The notes beneath the pieces were generated by a model. That model had not been told where the DNA came from. It saw only the letters and a program-made list of their open reading frames with translations, and searched no databases. DNA of 64,000 nucleotides from Planococcus maritimus (GTDB lineage: Bacteria; Bacillota; Bacilli; Bacillales_A; Planococcaceae): contig NZ_CP016538.2 of assembly GCF_001687625.2 (NCBI RefSeq), positions 2,386,501 to 2,450,500 of the forward strand, read 5' to 3'. The translations under genes were made by a program, and so were the position numbers. Below are positions 9,401-17,938 of this stretch, piece by piece (the first letter of the stretch is position 1; each line of letters begins with the position of its first letter).

Positions 9401-9798
9401 TCATCTTCCTCCTCTTTTTTGATGGGTCAAAAAATCAAGATTATATGAAATGAGTAAATTATTTCCTTTTTAATTTCACGCCCCCCTTATTTGACTATAT
9501 TTAACACAACTCGATAATATCTGAATATTAACACATCTATTTCTTTGCGCAATTAATACGATAAGCTCCAAAATGAGATTAAACTGCCAAAAAACACATG
9601 AAAACGATATAAAACAGAAATTTCAGTTAATAATCATTAACATAAGCTCAAATAAACATTAAATTCAGATTATTTACAGTCCATAAGTTTGTAGGAATTG
9701 AAATTTTTGTCACCCGTTAGTAAAATTAATCATTTTTCCTTGTCTATTTGTAATATATCCCAGTATTAGCAGGGTCAAAAGTATCGAGGGTCATCGAA
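9401..9798. other. AT-rich intergenic region upstream of the surface protein
   Basis: This divergent intergenic stretch is clearly richer in A and T than its neighbours. It has no coding frame of note. It should hold the promoter of the minus-strand surface protein gene, but no single promoter stands out. Confidence 0.5.
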
Positions 9799-9884
9799 AA
9801 TTGTGTGGCGCACAGGGACAGCTAACCACCAAAATCCCGCTATATCAAGGTTCCAATGCTAGAAATTGTGTGGTGCACAGGGAC
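9799..9884 (+). repeat. REP-like dimer element 5
   Basis: Cores at 9799-9819 (GGCGCAC) and 9864-9884 (GGTGCAC), spaced 65 bp, with the middle containing AAAATCCCGCTA. It is one of two clusters that lie between divergent genes. Confidence 0.9.
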
Positions 9885-9968
9885 ATTTCAAAAAAACAGC
9901 TTACGCTTACTAAATTCAGGGTATTCTATAGAGGGTTATGATAAAAACACGAAAAGGAGAAATGTCCC

Positions 9969-10793
9969 GTGAATCATGTAACACTTAATAACAAGCTAGA
10001 GATGCCTCAACTAGGTTTTGGCGTTTGGCAAGTCGACAACGACCAAGCAGCTGAAGCCGTATCAACAGCACTCCAAACTGGCTATACATCGATCGATACA
10101 GCCATGATCTATAAAAACGAAGAAGGCGTCGGAAAAGCGTTGAAAGAAACTTCTGTCCCGCGCGAAAACTTGTTCATCACTACGAAAGTCTGGAACTCCG
10201 ACCAAGGTTACGACAACACCTTGCGCGCATTCGACGAAAGCCTCGAGCGTCTCGGCTTGGATTATGTGGACCTCTACCTCATTCACTGGCCGACACCTGA
10301 GTTTGATAATTACGTCGAGACGTATAAAGCGATGGAAAAACTATACAAAGACGGCCGCGTCAAAGCGATCGGCGTCTGCAATTTCCAACCTGAACATTTG
10401 CAGCGCCTACTGGATGAGTGCGACGTGCCGCCAGTCCTCAACCAAATCGAATGCCATCCGTACTTGGCACAAAACGACGTCAAAGAATTCTGCGCGCAGC
10501 ACGATATTTTCGTTGAAGCATGGAGCCCGCTCGACCAAGGCGGCGAAGTGCTGAAAGACGAAGTGATTCAAAAAATCGCCGAAGCGCACAAGAAATCCCC
10601 AGCCCAAATCGTCTTGCGCTGGCACTTGCAAAACAACACAATCGTTATTCCGAAATCCGTCACCCCGTCGCGCATCGAAGAAAACTTCAATGTCTTCGAT
10701 TTCGAATTAAGCGAAGAAGACATGAACCAAATCAACGGACTCGACAAAAACCGCCGCAAAGGCGCACACCCGAACGAAATGAACGTCCGTTAA
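9969..10793 (+). CDS. aldo/keto reductase
   Basis: A 274-aa soluble NADPH-dependent oxidoreductase of the aldo/keto reductase superfamily (AKR5-like). The catalytic tetrad is complete: Asp43, Tyr48 (TAMIYKNEEGVG), Lys73 (FITTKVWN) and His106 (LIHWPTP). The NADPH-binding IPKSVTPSRIEEN is present near residue 235. The start is GTG 9969, 9 bases after AAAGGAG. It is monocistronic with its own terminator. The family reduces aldehydes and ketones such as methylglyoxal; the physiological substrate is not evident. Confidence 0.93.
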   Translation: MNHVTLNNKLEMPQLGFGVWQVDNDQAAEAVSTALQTGYTSIDTAMIYKNEEGVGKALKETSVPRENLFITTKVWNSDQGYDNTLRAFDESLERLGLDYVDLYLIHWPTPEFDNYVETYKAMEKLYKDGRVKAIGVCNFQPEHLQRLLDECDVPPVLNQIECHPYLAQNDVKEFCAQHDIFVEAWSPLDQGGEVLKDEVIQKIAEAHKKSPAQIVLRWHLQNNTIVIPKSVTPSRIEENFNVFDFELSEEDMNQINGLDKNRRKGAHPNEMNVR

Positions 10794-10805
10794 ACTGTTG
10801 GACAT

Positions 10806-10844
10806 CAAAAAAGCCCGTTCCTTCCCTGGAACGGGCTTTTTTCT
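10806..10844 (+). terminator. terminator of the aldo/keto reductase gene
   Basis: Stem AAGCCCGTTCC / GGAACGGGCTT followed by a run of six T. A repeat core begins 6 bp later. Confidence 0.9.
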
Positions 10845-10849
10845 GCTCA

Positions 10850-11091
10850 AATTGTGTGGCGCACAGGGACGCGAGGACAGTCGAATGCCGCAGTGACGGG
10901 CATTCACCCTGCCGAATTGTGTGATGCACAGGGACAAGCCGCTTTTCTCTCAGAATGCCGCGGACAAGCCCCTATTCTCCCAGAATTGTGTGGCGCACAG
11001 GGACGCAAACACTTCTCTCCAACACAAAAACCGCATCCCCCCGCCTTTTCGGCTCTTGGGATGCGGTTCGAATTGTGTGGTGCACAGGGAC
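10850..11091 (+). repeat. REP-like cluster 6 (4 cores) with internal terminator
   Basis: Cores at 10850-10870, 10915-10935 (TGATGCAC variant), 10984-11004 and 11071-11091. The first pair is 65 bp apart. The last pair is 87 bp apart and encloses the hairpin CCGCATCCC...GGGATGCGG at 11030-11068, which serves as terminator for the convergent HxlR-type gene ending 9 bp away. The cluster fills the whole gap between the two genes. Confidence 0.9.
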
Positions 11092-11100
11092 ATCAACCAG

Positions 11101-11433
11101 CTACAAATTCCGCTCCATGTATTCTTTTCCCCAATCATACATCGAGTCAAGAATCGGCATGAGGCTTTCGCCTTGTTCCGTCAGCGAATACTCCACTTTT
11201 GGCGGCACGACTGGATACACTTCGCGGTGGACGATCAAATGATCTTCCAGCTCGCGCAATTGGTTGACGAGCATGCGTTGTGTGATGCCCGGGATCAGCC
11301 GTTGTAATTCGCTGAAGCGCTTGGTGCCGGATTTTCCTAAATGCCACAATACGAGCATCTTCCACTTTCCGCCGATGATGGAAAGGGTTAATTCTTTTTC
11401 ACAATTGAACGTCTTTTCTCCCAAATTGGGCAT
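11101..11433 (-). CDS. HxlR-family winged-helix transcriptional regulator
   Basis: A 110-aa DNA-binding protein of the HxlR/DUF24 family. Signatures are [12 protein letters not shown] near the N-terminus, [17 protein letters not shown] in the recognition region and [16 protein letters not shown] in the wing. Cys11 in TFNCE fits the conserved N-terminal cysteine through which many family members sense electrophiles. ATG 11433 is chosen for the GGAGGAG 6 bases upstream; the TTG at 11448 would overlap it. In Bacillus subtilis HxlR activates hxlAB in response to formaldehyde. Here hxlAB lies 1.1 kb upstream, with only a Cof-type gene between, so it may well be the local regulator. Confidence 0.85.
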   Translation of the reverse strand: MPNLGEKTFNCEKELTLSIIGGKWKMLVLWHLGKSGTKRFSELQRLIPGITQRMLVNQLRELEDHLIVHREVYPVVPPKVEYSLTEQGESLMPILDSMYDWGKEYMERNL

Positions 11434-11489
11434 GTGCCACTCCTCCAACTTCGTTGCGTTTCTCCCTAAAAGTTCCGCAGTTCTAACGA

Positions 11490-12314
11490 TTAGTTCGCCG
11501 AATCTGCTGCTGCCGCACGAGGTTCCAAAATGAATTTATTGAGTACATGCAGCACGCCTTCTTCGTTATTCGACAGGCTGGTGTAGTCCGCAAGCTCTTT
11601 TAATTCATCGACGGCGTTGCCCATCGCGACGCCGAAGCCGGCCGCTTTGACCAAATCCATATCATTGAAATTATCACCAATGCCGATCACTTCTGAACGG
11701 TCGATGCCGAGCTTGTCGGCTAAAAATTTCAAGGCACTGCCTTTATTAGCGTCTGGATGCGTCACTTCGAGGTAGCGCTTTTTCGATTTCTCGATGCACG
11801 CCGTGTCACCCAAGATAGTCTGCAATTCTTCCTGTACCGGTGCGAGGGCTTCAGGTTCGTCGATAAACAGCAATTTGGTAAAGCCCTTTTTCGCGAGTCC
11901 GAGGAGATCCGGTTCCACCGTGTACCCTATGCCGACTTCTTTAGAGTAGGCTTTCACTTGCTCGTTATCCACTGCGCTATAAAGCACATTGTCCTGATAG
12001 ACTTGGATGTGCATTTGCTTTTCCGCTGCTAAGTGAATGCATTTTTGCGCGATCTCGTAAGACACCATGCGCTCGCGCAGCACTTCTTCGCTCGTTGCTG
12101 ATCTGATGACCGCTCCTTGGTACGTAATCATCGGCGCCTCAAGTCCCAGTTCCAATGCGATGCGCTGTGCAGACGGGTACATTCTTCCCGTCGCGATCGT
12201 CACGACCACTCCGAGCTCTGCCGCTTTTCGAATCGCTGTCGCCGTATCTTTTGTGACAACCAGCTCGTCTGTCAATAACGTTCCATCCAAATCAATCGCA
12301 ATCATTTTATACAT
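11490..12314 (-). CDS. Cof-type HAD-IIB phosphatase
   Basis: A 274-aa cytoplasmic phosphatase of the HAD superfamily, Cof subfamily. Motif I is [10 protein letters not shown] with the nucleophile Asp8 and Asp10. The IIB cap follows, then [15 protein letters not shown] and the C-terminal motif [17 protein letters not shown]. Such enzymes dephosphorylate sugar phosphates or nucleotides. AAGGAGC lies 7 bases before the ATG. Its place between hxlB and the HxlR-type gene may be incidental: the hxlB terminator region separates it from hxlAB. Confidence 0.9.
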   Translation of the reverse strand: MYKMIAIDLDGTLLTDELVVTKDTATAIRKAAELGVVVTIATGRMYPSAQRIALELGLEAPMITYQGAVIRSATSEEVLRERMVSYEIAQKCIHLAAEKQMHIQVYQDNVLYSAVDNEQVKAYSKEVGIGYTVEPDLLGLAKKGFTKLLFIDEPEALAPVQEELQTILGDTACIEKSKKRYLEVTHPDANKGSALKFLADKLGIDRSEVIGIGDNFNDMDLVKAAGFGVAMGNAVDELKELADYTSLSNNEEGVLHVLNKFILEPRAAAADSAN

Positions 12315-12462
12315 ATCGTTGCTCCTTCACATCATCCTATTTTCCGTGGCAAGCTTTTCATTATAAGGAAGACCCGTATTCTGTGCCATCCAATCTGCCT
12401 GTCACGGCAAATCTATTCCACTAATTTTGAACCTCTGTGTGCGGATTGTCCAATAAGGACGC

Positions 12463-12513
12463 TTGGCAATTAAAATAAGCTTGAGACGGAATCGTTCCCA
12501 GTCCCAAGCTTAT
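12463..12513 (-). terminator. terminator of hxlAB
   Basis: Read on the minus strand, TAAGCTTGGGAC pairs with GTCTCAAGCTTA with one mismatch and is followed by TTTTAATT. It lies directly after the hxlB stop codon. Confidence 0.75.
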
Positions 12514-12520
12514 GTCCCTG

Positions 12521-13075
12521 CTATTCCAAATTGGCGTGCGTGCCGAACATCGCATCGGCCGCAATATCGTTCTCTTCCATATAGGCCAACACGAGCGCGT
12601 CATACACCACCAACAGCGATTGCTCGAACAACGAACCCATCGGCTGGATGGATTTGCCGCTCGCACCGTCCGCTTTGGCTTGCGCCGGAATAGTGAGATG
12701 AAGGCTGGCGATTTGGCCGATCGAGGACGCGGGATTGGTCGTGATTGCTGCGACCGTGGCACCGATTTTGTCCGCTTTCTCCGTCATCGCAAGTAAGCTC
12801 GCCGTTTCCCCGGAACCTGAACCGACGATAAACAAATCGTTTTCCAATAAACTCGGAGTCACTGTTTCGCCCACTACATAAGCATTCAGGCCCATGTGCA
12901 TCATGCGCATGACGAACGCTTTAGCCATGAAACCGGAGCGCCCGCCGCCCGCGACAAAAATCTTGTCCGCTTGCGCCATAACGGCGACCAAACGATTTGC
13001 TTCCGCCTCGCTCACTTGTCCAACCGTTTGCGACAATTCGGCTGAGATTTCATTCATAAATCCTGAAGCGTTCAC
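12521..13075 (-). CDS. hxlB: 6-phospho-3-hexuloisomerase
   Basis: A 184-aa SIS-domain isomerase that converts 3-hexulose-6-phosphate to fructose 6-phosphate, the second step of formaldehyde fixation by the ribulose monophosphate pathway. Signatures are FVAGGGRSGFMAKAF, GSGSGETASL and QPMGSLFEQSLL. The GTG at 13075 gives the same N-terminal length as B. subtilis HxlB and lies 1 bp after the hxlA stop, which suggests translational coupling. ATG 13057, after CAGGA, is the alternative start. Confidence 0.92.
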   Translation of the reverse strand: MNASGFMNEISAELSQTVGQVSEAEANRLVAVMAQADKIFVAGGGRSGFMAKAFVMRMMHMGLNAYVVGETVTPSLLENDLFIVGSGSGETASLLAMTEKADKIGATVAAITTNPASSIGQIASLHLTIPAQAKADGASGKSIQPMGSLFEQSLLVVYDALVLAYMEENDIAADAMFGTHANLE

Positions 13076-13076
13076 G

Positions 13077-13718
13077 TTATACCGTCACGCTTTCGTTCAT
13101 CAGCGCCTTGATTTTCGCCGCTTCTGATTGCTTATCGTCTTTAGATGTGATGCCGCCCCCAACAATGATCAAGTCCGGCTGCGCTTTGATGACTTCCGGC
13201 AAAGTATCGAGTTTGATGCCGCCAGCGATCGCCGTTTTCGCATTTTTCACGACACTTTTGATCGTGCGCAAGTCTGCGAATGAATCTTTGCCTTCTGCCT
13301 GCAAATCATAGCCCGTGTGGACGCAAATATAATCCGCACCCAGCACGTCCAGTTCAGCGGCGCGTGTTTCGATGTCTTTGACAGCGATCATATCGACCAG
13401 GATTTTCTTGCCGAGTTTCTTCGCTTCTTCGACTGCCCCTTTAATCGAGGAATCTTCTGCTTGCGCGAGAATCGTAACAATGTCCGCTCCTGCCTCTGCC
13501 GCGTTGCCGACTTCATAAGCCGCCGCGTCCATAATTTTCACATCTGCCAATACCTCCAGATGCGGAAACGCCGCTTTCACTTCACGAACCGCTTTCAATC
13601 CTTCTTTATTGATGACCGGCGTACCCAGTTCAACAATATCGATCGAACCCTCAACTTCTTTGATCAATTCAATGGCTTGTGGAATATCGACTAAATCTAA
13701 TGCTAGTTGTAATTTCAT
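13077..13718 (-). CDS. hxlA: 3-hexulose-6-phosphate synthase
   Basis: A 213-aa TIM-barrel enzyme of the orotidine-phosphate-decarboxylase superfamily that condenses formaldehyde with ribulose 5-phosphate. The family motif DVKIMD (Asp59, Lys61, Asp64) and the phosphate-binding AGGIKLDTL and IIVGGGIT are all present. GAGGAGAG lies 8 bases before the ATG. It is the first gene of hxlAB and serves formaldehyde detoxification or assimilation. A candidate HxlR operator lies about 90 bp upstream. Confidence 0.93.
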   Translation of the reverse strand: MKLQLALDLVDIPQAIELIKEVEGSIDIVELGTPVINKEGLKAVREVKAAFPHLEVLADVKIMDAAAYEVGNAAEAGADIVTILAQAEDSSIKGAVEEAKKLGKKILVDMIAVKDIETRAAELDVLGADYICVHTGYDLQAEGKDSFADLRTIKSVVKNAKTAIAGGIKLDTLPEVIKAQPDLIIVGGGITSKDDKQSEAAKIKALMNESVTV

Positions 13719-13803
13719 CTATAGGTCTCTCCTCGTATGCGTATTTTGATGCTTTCCCAGTGTACGGCCTGGCATCTCCCATGGGAAGTACGCACTTTAT
13801 TTT

Positions 13804-13830
13804 CACATACTGACAAAAAGTATACTGTCA
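13804..13830 (-). promoter_or_regulatory. candidate HxlR operator upstream of hxlA
   Basis: Read on the minus strand this is two direct half-sites, CAGTATACT and CAGTATGTG, with a 15-bp offset. HxlR of B. subtilis binds direct repeats upstream of hxlAB, so both position and type fit. Assignment to the HxlR-type gene at 11101 is inference. Confidence 0.45.
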
Positions 13831-13834
13831 CGCA

Positions 13835-14048
13835 AATTGTGTGGCGCACAGGGACATTCCAGCCAGCAAATGCTGCTGCAGCGGGAATCCTCTCCGGCAA
13901 ATTGTGTGCTGCACAGGGACACCGCATTTTCTCCCGCCGAAATTGTGTGGCGCACAGGGACGAAAACTCCCTCCGACAACGCAAAAACCGCATCCCGGCG
14001 CCTTTTCGGCTGCTGGGATGCGGTTGGAATTGTGTGGTGCACAGGGAC
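13835..14048 (+). repeat. REP-like cluster 7 (4 cores) with internal terminator
   Basis: Cores at 13835-13855, 13900-13920 (GTGCTGCAC variant), 13941-13961 and 14028-14048. The first pair is 65 bp apart. The last pair is 87 bp apart and encloses the hairpin ACCGCATCCC...GGGATGCGGT at 13986-14024, the apparent mtlD terminator. It ends 2 bp from the mtlD stop codon and starts 5 bp from the candidate hxlA operator. Confidence 0.9.
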
Positions 14049-14050
14049 AG

Positions 14051-15262
14051 TTACTGCCCCGACTTCATCGCCTCGTACTGACGCACGACTTCCTGCGCCA
14101 GTTCGCTATCAGCTTCTAGTCCGCTGATTTCTGTCAACACGAGCTCTGGCCCGCCTTGTGCGATCATGTCTTGGATTTTCACCGCTTCTTCGTCTTCAGC
14201 GAAGTCGAAGAGTAAAGCTGAAGCGATCGCTTGCGCGAGGTGCGCATATGATAGTCCCGCTTTTTGCGCTTGCACGGCCGGGCGCACGAGGCGGTCTTCC
14301 GGTCCGAGCTTGCGGATTGGCGCGCGGCCGACGCGTGTGACGCCGTCGTTCAAATAGCTGTTTTTGAAGCGTTTGATGTTTTTGTCGATATAGCTGAGAT
14401 GCTCTTGTTCGTCCAAGCCGTATTGCTTCACGAGGTAAGCGCCTGTTTCTTTCAAGGTTTCACGCACTTGCTGTTCGATTGCCGGGTCCGCCAAAGTTTC
14501 GTCAATCGTCGTTTTGCCGGCGCGGTAGCCGAGATAGGCGATGACCGCGTGCCCCGTGTTGACTGTAAACAGCTTGCGCTCGATAAACGGCGCCAAGTCT
14601 TCGACAATGGTCATGCCGGAAACGTCTGGAATGTCTTCTGTCGTTTCCACGACCCATTCGTAATACGGTTCGACTAGTACGTCGAGCGACTGGCCTTCTT
14701 GAATCGGCACGATGCGATCGACCGCCGAATTAAAGAAATACACCTTGCCAGCGAGCTCCGCTTTCGCTTCGTCGCTCAAATGGCTTAAAATATGCCCTTT
14801 CAAAATATCGGTCGCGCCGATTTGGTTTTCACAGGCAATGATGTATAATTTTTCCGATTCCGAACTCATATCAGACGCCACGTCCAAATCAGATACTGGC
14901 TCCAAATCCGCCCCCATTCCGAAATTGCCCTTAACCCGCGCTTCGATTCCGCGCGCAATGAGCGGTGCGATGCGCGGCAGGATATTCGGCCCGATCGCTG
15001 TCGTCAAATACGTCGCTTGCTGGATCTTCGCAATGACCGCTTCTTCGTCTTTCATATTATTGATGCCGGACACGTTTTCCACCAAAACGCTTTCTTCTGT
15101 TTCCTGCGCCAAGTTCACGTGGTAGTTGCCTTGTTCGTTTAATTGATTGATGACTTGTTCGGCCACATCCACAAAACTGACGTGATAGCCGGATTCCGAG
15201 AACAACGCCCCGATAAACCCTCTGCCGATATTGCCTGCTCCAAAATGGATTGCTTGTTTCAT
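14051..15262 (-). CDS. mtlD: mannitol-1-phosphate 5-dehydrogenase
   Basis: A 403-aa NAD-dependent dehydrogenase that oxidises mannitol 1-phosphate, produced by the mannitol PTS, to fructose 6-phosphate. The Rossmann motif HFGAGNIGRGFIG sits at residues 6-18. The long-chain polyol dehydrogenase signature is seen around FTVNTGHAVIAYLGY and KNIKRFKNSYL. AAGGAATG, inside the mtlR stop region, precedes the ATG. Only 5 bp separate it from mtlR, so the two are co-transcribed. Confidence 0.95.
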   Translation of the reverse strand: MKQAIHFGAGNIGRGFIGALFSESGYHVSFVDVAEQVINQLNEQGNYHVNLAQETEESVLVENVSGINNMKDEEAVIAKIQQATYLTTAIGPNILPRIAPLIARGIEARVKGNFGMGADLEPVSDLDVASDMSSESEKLYIIACENQIGATDILKGHILSHLSDEAKAELAGKVYFFNSAVDRIVPIQEGQSLDVLVEPYYEWVVETTEDIPDVSGMTIVEDLAPFIERKLFTVNTGHAVIAYLGYRAGKTTIDETLADPAIEQQVRETLKETGAYLVKQYGLDEQEHLSYIDKNIKRFKNSYLNDGVTRVGRAPIRKLGPEDRLVRPAVQAQKAGLSYAHLAQAIASALLFDFAEDEEAVKIQDMIAQGGPELVLTEISGLEADSELAQEVVRQYEAMKSGQ

Positions 15263-15267
15263 TCAAA

Positions 15268-17340
15268 TCATTCCTTCATCAAATTATTTTGTAAGTATTC
15301 GTAAAACAACTCTTCTAACTTATTGCGGATGACGTCTTCATTCGACGACGAAAAAATCATCATCGAGGCTTCGCTTTCGATCAAGCTCAAACTGATCAAA
15401 CTCATGATTTCCTGTTGGCGTTCGCTCAATTCCACTGGCGTCAGCATCAACAATAAATTCGTCATCTGCATTTCTTTGTCATCCATTCCCTTTACGGCAA
15501 TCTGTGAATCCAAATGCACCACTTGGAACATCAAATCACGGACCGATTCGTCCCGGCAATGAAACAGCGCCATATTGGTCCCCGGAATGCCGAGCCCGCC
15601 TTTGGTTTCGCGGTCTTGCAATTGCCGCAAAGTGCTCGCAGCCTCCAATAACCCGTCCGATTCCAAACCCTCCAATACTTCCGCGAGCACTTGCCAATAA
15701 TCCGTGCCGTTCATTTTCAACAAACGGAAATGCTTGAGTATCGCTTCCATGCCCATCTGCACATTTTTAATGTCTCTAAGCAAATTACGCAGCTCCGGCC
15801 GGTGTTTGGGCATAGCCGGTTTCACATCATCTGCATGCAAATACTGTTTATTGCGCGTCACTTTCTGGATATTATGCTGCAAATAATTTTCGATGTGGCT
15901 AATGTCCTGCTCGCTTAACAACGGGCTCACCATCAAATAATCCACATCGGTTACCGGCAGCCGGATCGTTGAAATGACCAAATCGTAGTCCTGAAAATTT
16001 GCCGTTTGGAAATCATGAATCGCCAAAATCTTCACGGTATCGATTTCCGGCAGCTCTTTTTGAATGCGGCTCGCCAGCATTTTCGACGTGCCGATGCCGG
16101 TTGGGCACACGACGACTGCGTCGATCTGCACGCGTTCTTCATTCATCAATAAAGCCGAGCCGAAATGAAGAACGATAAACGCCACTTCATCCGCCGAGAA
16201 CTCGAGGTCGTCAAACTCCGTCTCCAAGGTCTGCTTGACTGCGAGAAACAGCATCGGGTATTTCTTCTTGATCTCGTCGGTCAACGGATTGAACGATTCG
16301 AGCTTTTGCTTAAGCCGGAAAATGAGCGGCTCCATATGCGCAAGCAAGCCTTGGTACAAGGAAAAATCCTTCGTCAAATCGACGCCGAGCTGCCCCGACA
16401 CATCGCGAATCATGTTTTTGACGAGTTTCCCGAGCAGCACACTATCGTAATAAAGCACGTTCGACGCCTGGATTTTCGAGCCCTTCAACACCACCGCGAG
16501 AAACTCGATATCGCGCTCCGCAAGCTCGACGCCGAACTGTTCACGCAAAGCCTTACCAATCCCAGCGAGCATGTCGTATTCCGCGTTTCGCTCCGTTTGT
16601 TCCGGAGACTCCAGCAATAAGCCGCTTTCTACCCGCTGCAGCGCCAACGCCAAATGCACGACGAGGCCCGTATAGTCGCTGTCGGCCAAGCGGATCTGTT
16701 CGTCGCTAATCTGCTCGCCGACCAAGCGATTCGCCGAGGCGAGGTAATCGGGATTGAAATAACCGAGCACCCGGCCGTCCGGCGCCTTGCCCCGCTGCAA
16801 ATCATACAAACTTTCGATAAGCTCTTCGTAGAAATGAATAAGGAAATACGCCGCCAATGCATGGCGTTTATGCGCTTCCTCCCCCGCCACTTCCACGCCA
16901 ACACCGCGTTGTCTCGACAGCGTGACCGAAAACTTGCGCAGCCAATTGCCGAGCTCATCCAAATAAGACGTTAAAGTTGTCGTGCTGATGCCAAGCTGAT
17001 TCGACAGCACCTGCTTTTTAAAGAACGCGCCTTCTTCCATTAAAATGATCAGCAAGCGCAGCTTTTTCTCCTCAGGCGTCGCTTCCGGCGCACTCGAAGC
17101 GGCAAGCTTCTGAATCAGCCGGTAAATTTTTTCGTTATTGCCTTCAATAAACAGCGCATCCGCTGCATTGCGCTTCATCATCAGCCCAAACGGCTCCAGC
17201 AATTTATCCACCGACTTCAAATCCCGCTGAATCGTCCGCGCACTGACATCGAGATACGCCGCCAAAGAATTGACCGTATGCCTCTCGGACATCCGCGTCA
17301 CCAACTCAATAATCGATTTTTCCCTAACCGTGACAATCAT
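15268..17340 (-). CDS. mtlR: mannitol operon PRD-type transcriptional activator
   Basis: A 690-aa regulator with N-terminal HTH domains (1-120; VNSLAAYLDVSARTIQRDL), PRD1 (about 190-300; VVHLALALQRV), PRD2 (about 310-410; FIVLHFGSAL), an EIIB-like domain (VVVCPTGIGTSKMLAS, with the phosphorylatable Cys) and a C-terminal EIIA-like domain (about 540-690; GTNMALFHCRDES and VVHLDSQIAV). This is the domain order of Bacillus MtlR, which is controlled by HPr- and EII-dependent phosphorylation and activates the mtlA promoter. AGGTGAG precedes the ATG. In contrast to B. subtilis, it sits between mtlA and mtlD. Confidence 0.93.
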   Translation of the reverse strand: MIVTVREKSIIELVTRMSERHTVNSLAAYLDVSARTIQRDLKSVDKLLEPFGLMMKRNAADALFIEGNNEKIYRLIQKLAASSAPEATPEEKKLRLLIILMEEGAFFKKQVLSNQLGISTTTLTSYLDELGNWLRKFSVTLSRQRGVGVEVAGEEAHKRHALAAYFLIHFYEELIESLYDLQRGKAPDGRVLGYFNPDYLASANRLVGEQISDEQIRLADSDYTGLVVHLALALQRVESGLLLESPEQTERNAEYDMLAGIGKALREQFGVELAERDIEFLAVVLKGSKIQASNVLYYDSVLLGKLVKNMIRDVSGQLGVDLTKDFSLYQGLLAHMEPLIFRLKQKLESFNPLTDEIKKKYPMLFLAVKQTLETEFDDLEFSADEVAFIVLHFGSALLMNEERVQIDAVVVCPTGIGTSKMLASRIQKELPEIDTVKILAIHDFQTANFQDYDLVISTIRLPVTDVDYLMVSPLLSEQDISHIENYLQHNIQKVTRNKQYLHADDVKPAMPKHRPELRNLLRDIKNVQMGMEAILKHFRLLKMNGTDYWQVLAEVLEGLESDGLLEAASTLRQLQDRETKGGLGIPGTNMALFHCRDESVRDLMFQVVHLDSQIAVKGMDDKEMQMTNLLLMLTPVELSERQQEIMSLISLSLIESEASMMIFSSSNEDVIRNKLEELFYEYLQNNLMKE

Positions 17341-17897
17341 CCACTCACCTGCTCCCTTGTCACCTTTCGTTGATGAAGACTTTGTTGAATCAAATATTTA
17401 TTTTCTCATAAACCGTGTTTCCCGAAGCTTATCACTCGCTTTCCATAGTCAGGGATCGAGCTGACGCTTCTTCAAACACCTGATTACTTCACTGGTCATT
17501 CTTCCTATTGTTAGAAAAACTTATTAACGTACTATCTTCATTTTCTCACTACCATCCAAATTCCGCAAAACAGCTCGCTTTCCTCTTTTTCTAAATAAAG
17601 TTAGAAACACTACCTCAGTGCCCACCTTAAATTTAAAGAGCGGAAGGCGGCGACTAATGAATAAGCGAAAGGTACTTGAGCTTGTTCATTTGCGACGCAT
17701 TTGCCTGCAAATGTGGGAGCAGCAGCGTTTTAAACTGATCCACTGGCAAATATCAGGCCTTGTCCGCGGGCAGCTGAAAACGCGACGTCCTGTCGCATCA
17801 GCTGCATGACCCGCATCCTGTGGGCCTAAAGCGTCCGCCCGAAGCGAGTTCCCCACTATCATTTCCTAACTCTCCCTGGAATAAACCAAAGAAATAG
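17341..17897. other. intergenic region between mtlA and mtlR
   Basis: No convincing gene: the 63-codon plus frame at 17618 lacks a ribosome site. The stretch should hold the mtlR promoter. At 17782-17850 there are short GC-rich hairpin modules in a row (GCGACGTCCTGTCGC, CCCGCATCCTGTGGG, GCGTCCGCCCGAAGC), unlike the surrounding AT-rich DNA. They look like a dispersed intergenic repeat of a second type. Confidence 0.5.
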
Positions 17898-17931
17898 CAC
17901 AAAAAGGCAGGATTTCCCCTGCCTTTTTGCC
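17898..17931 (-). terminator. terminator of mtlA
   Basis: The perfect stem AAAAAGGCAGG / CCTGCCTTTTT with a 7-base loop lies directly after the mtlA stop codon. T runs follow in both directions. Confidence 0.9.
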
Positions 17932-17938
17932 GTGCTAT

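Noticed and set aside
17618..17809. 63-codon plus-strand frame between mtlA and mtlR
   Set aside because: No ribosome site, unlikely composition, overlaps a hairpin-rich repeat.
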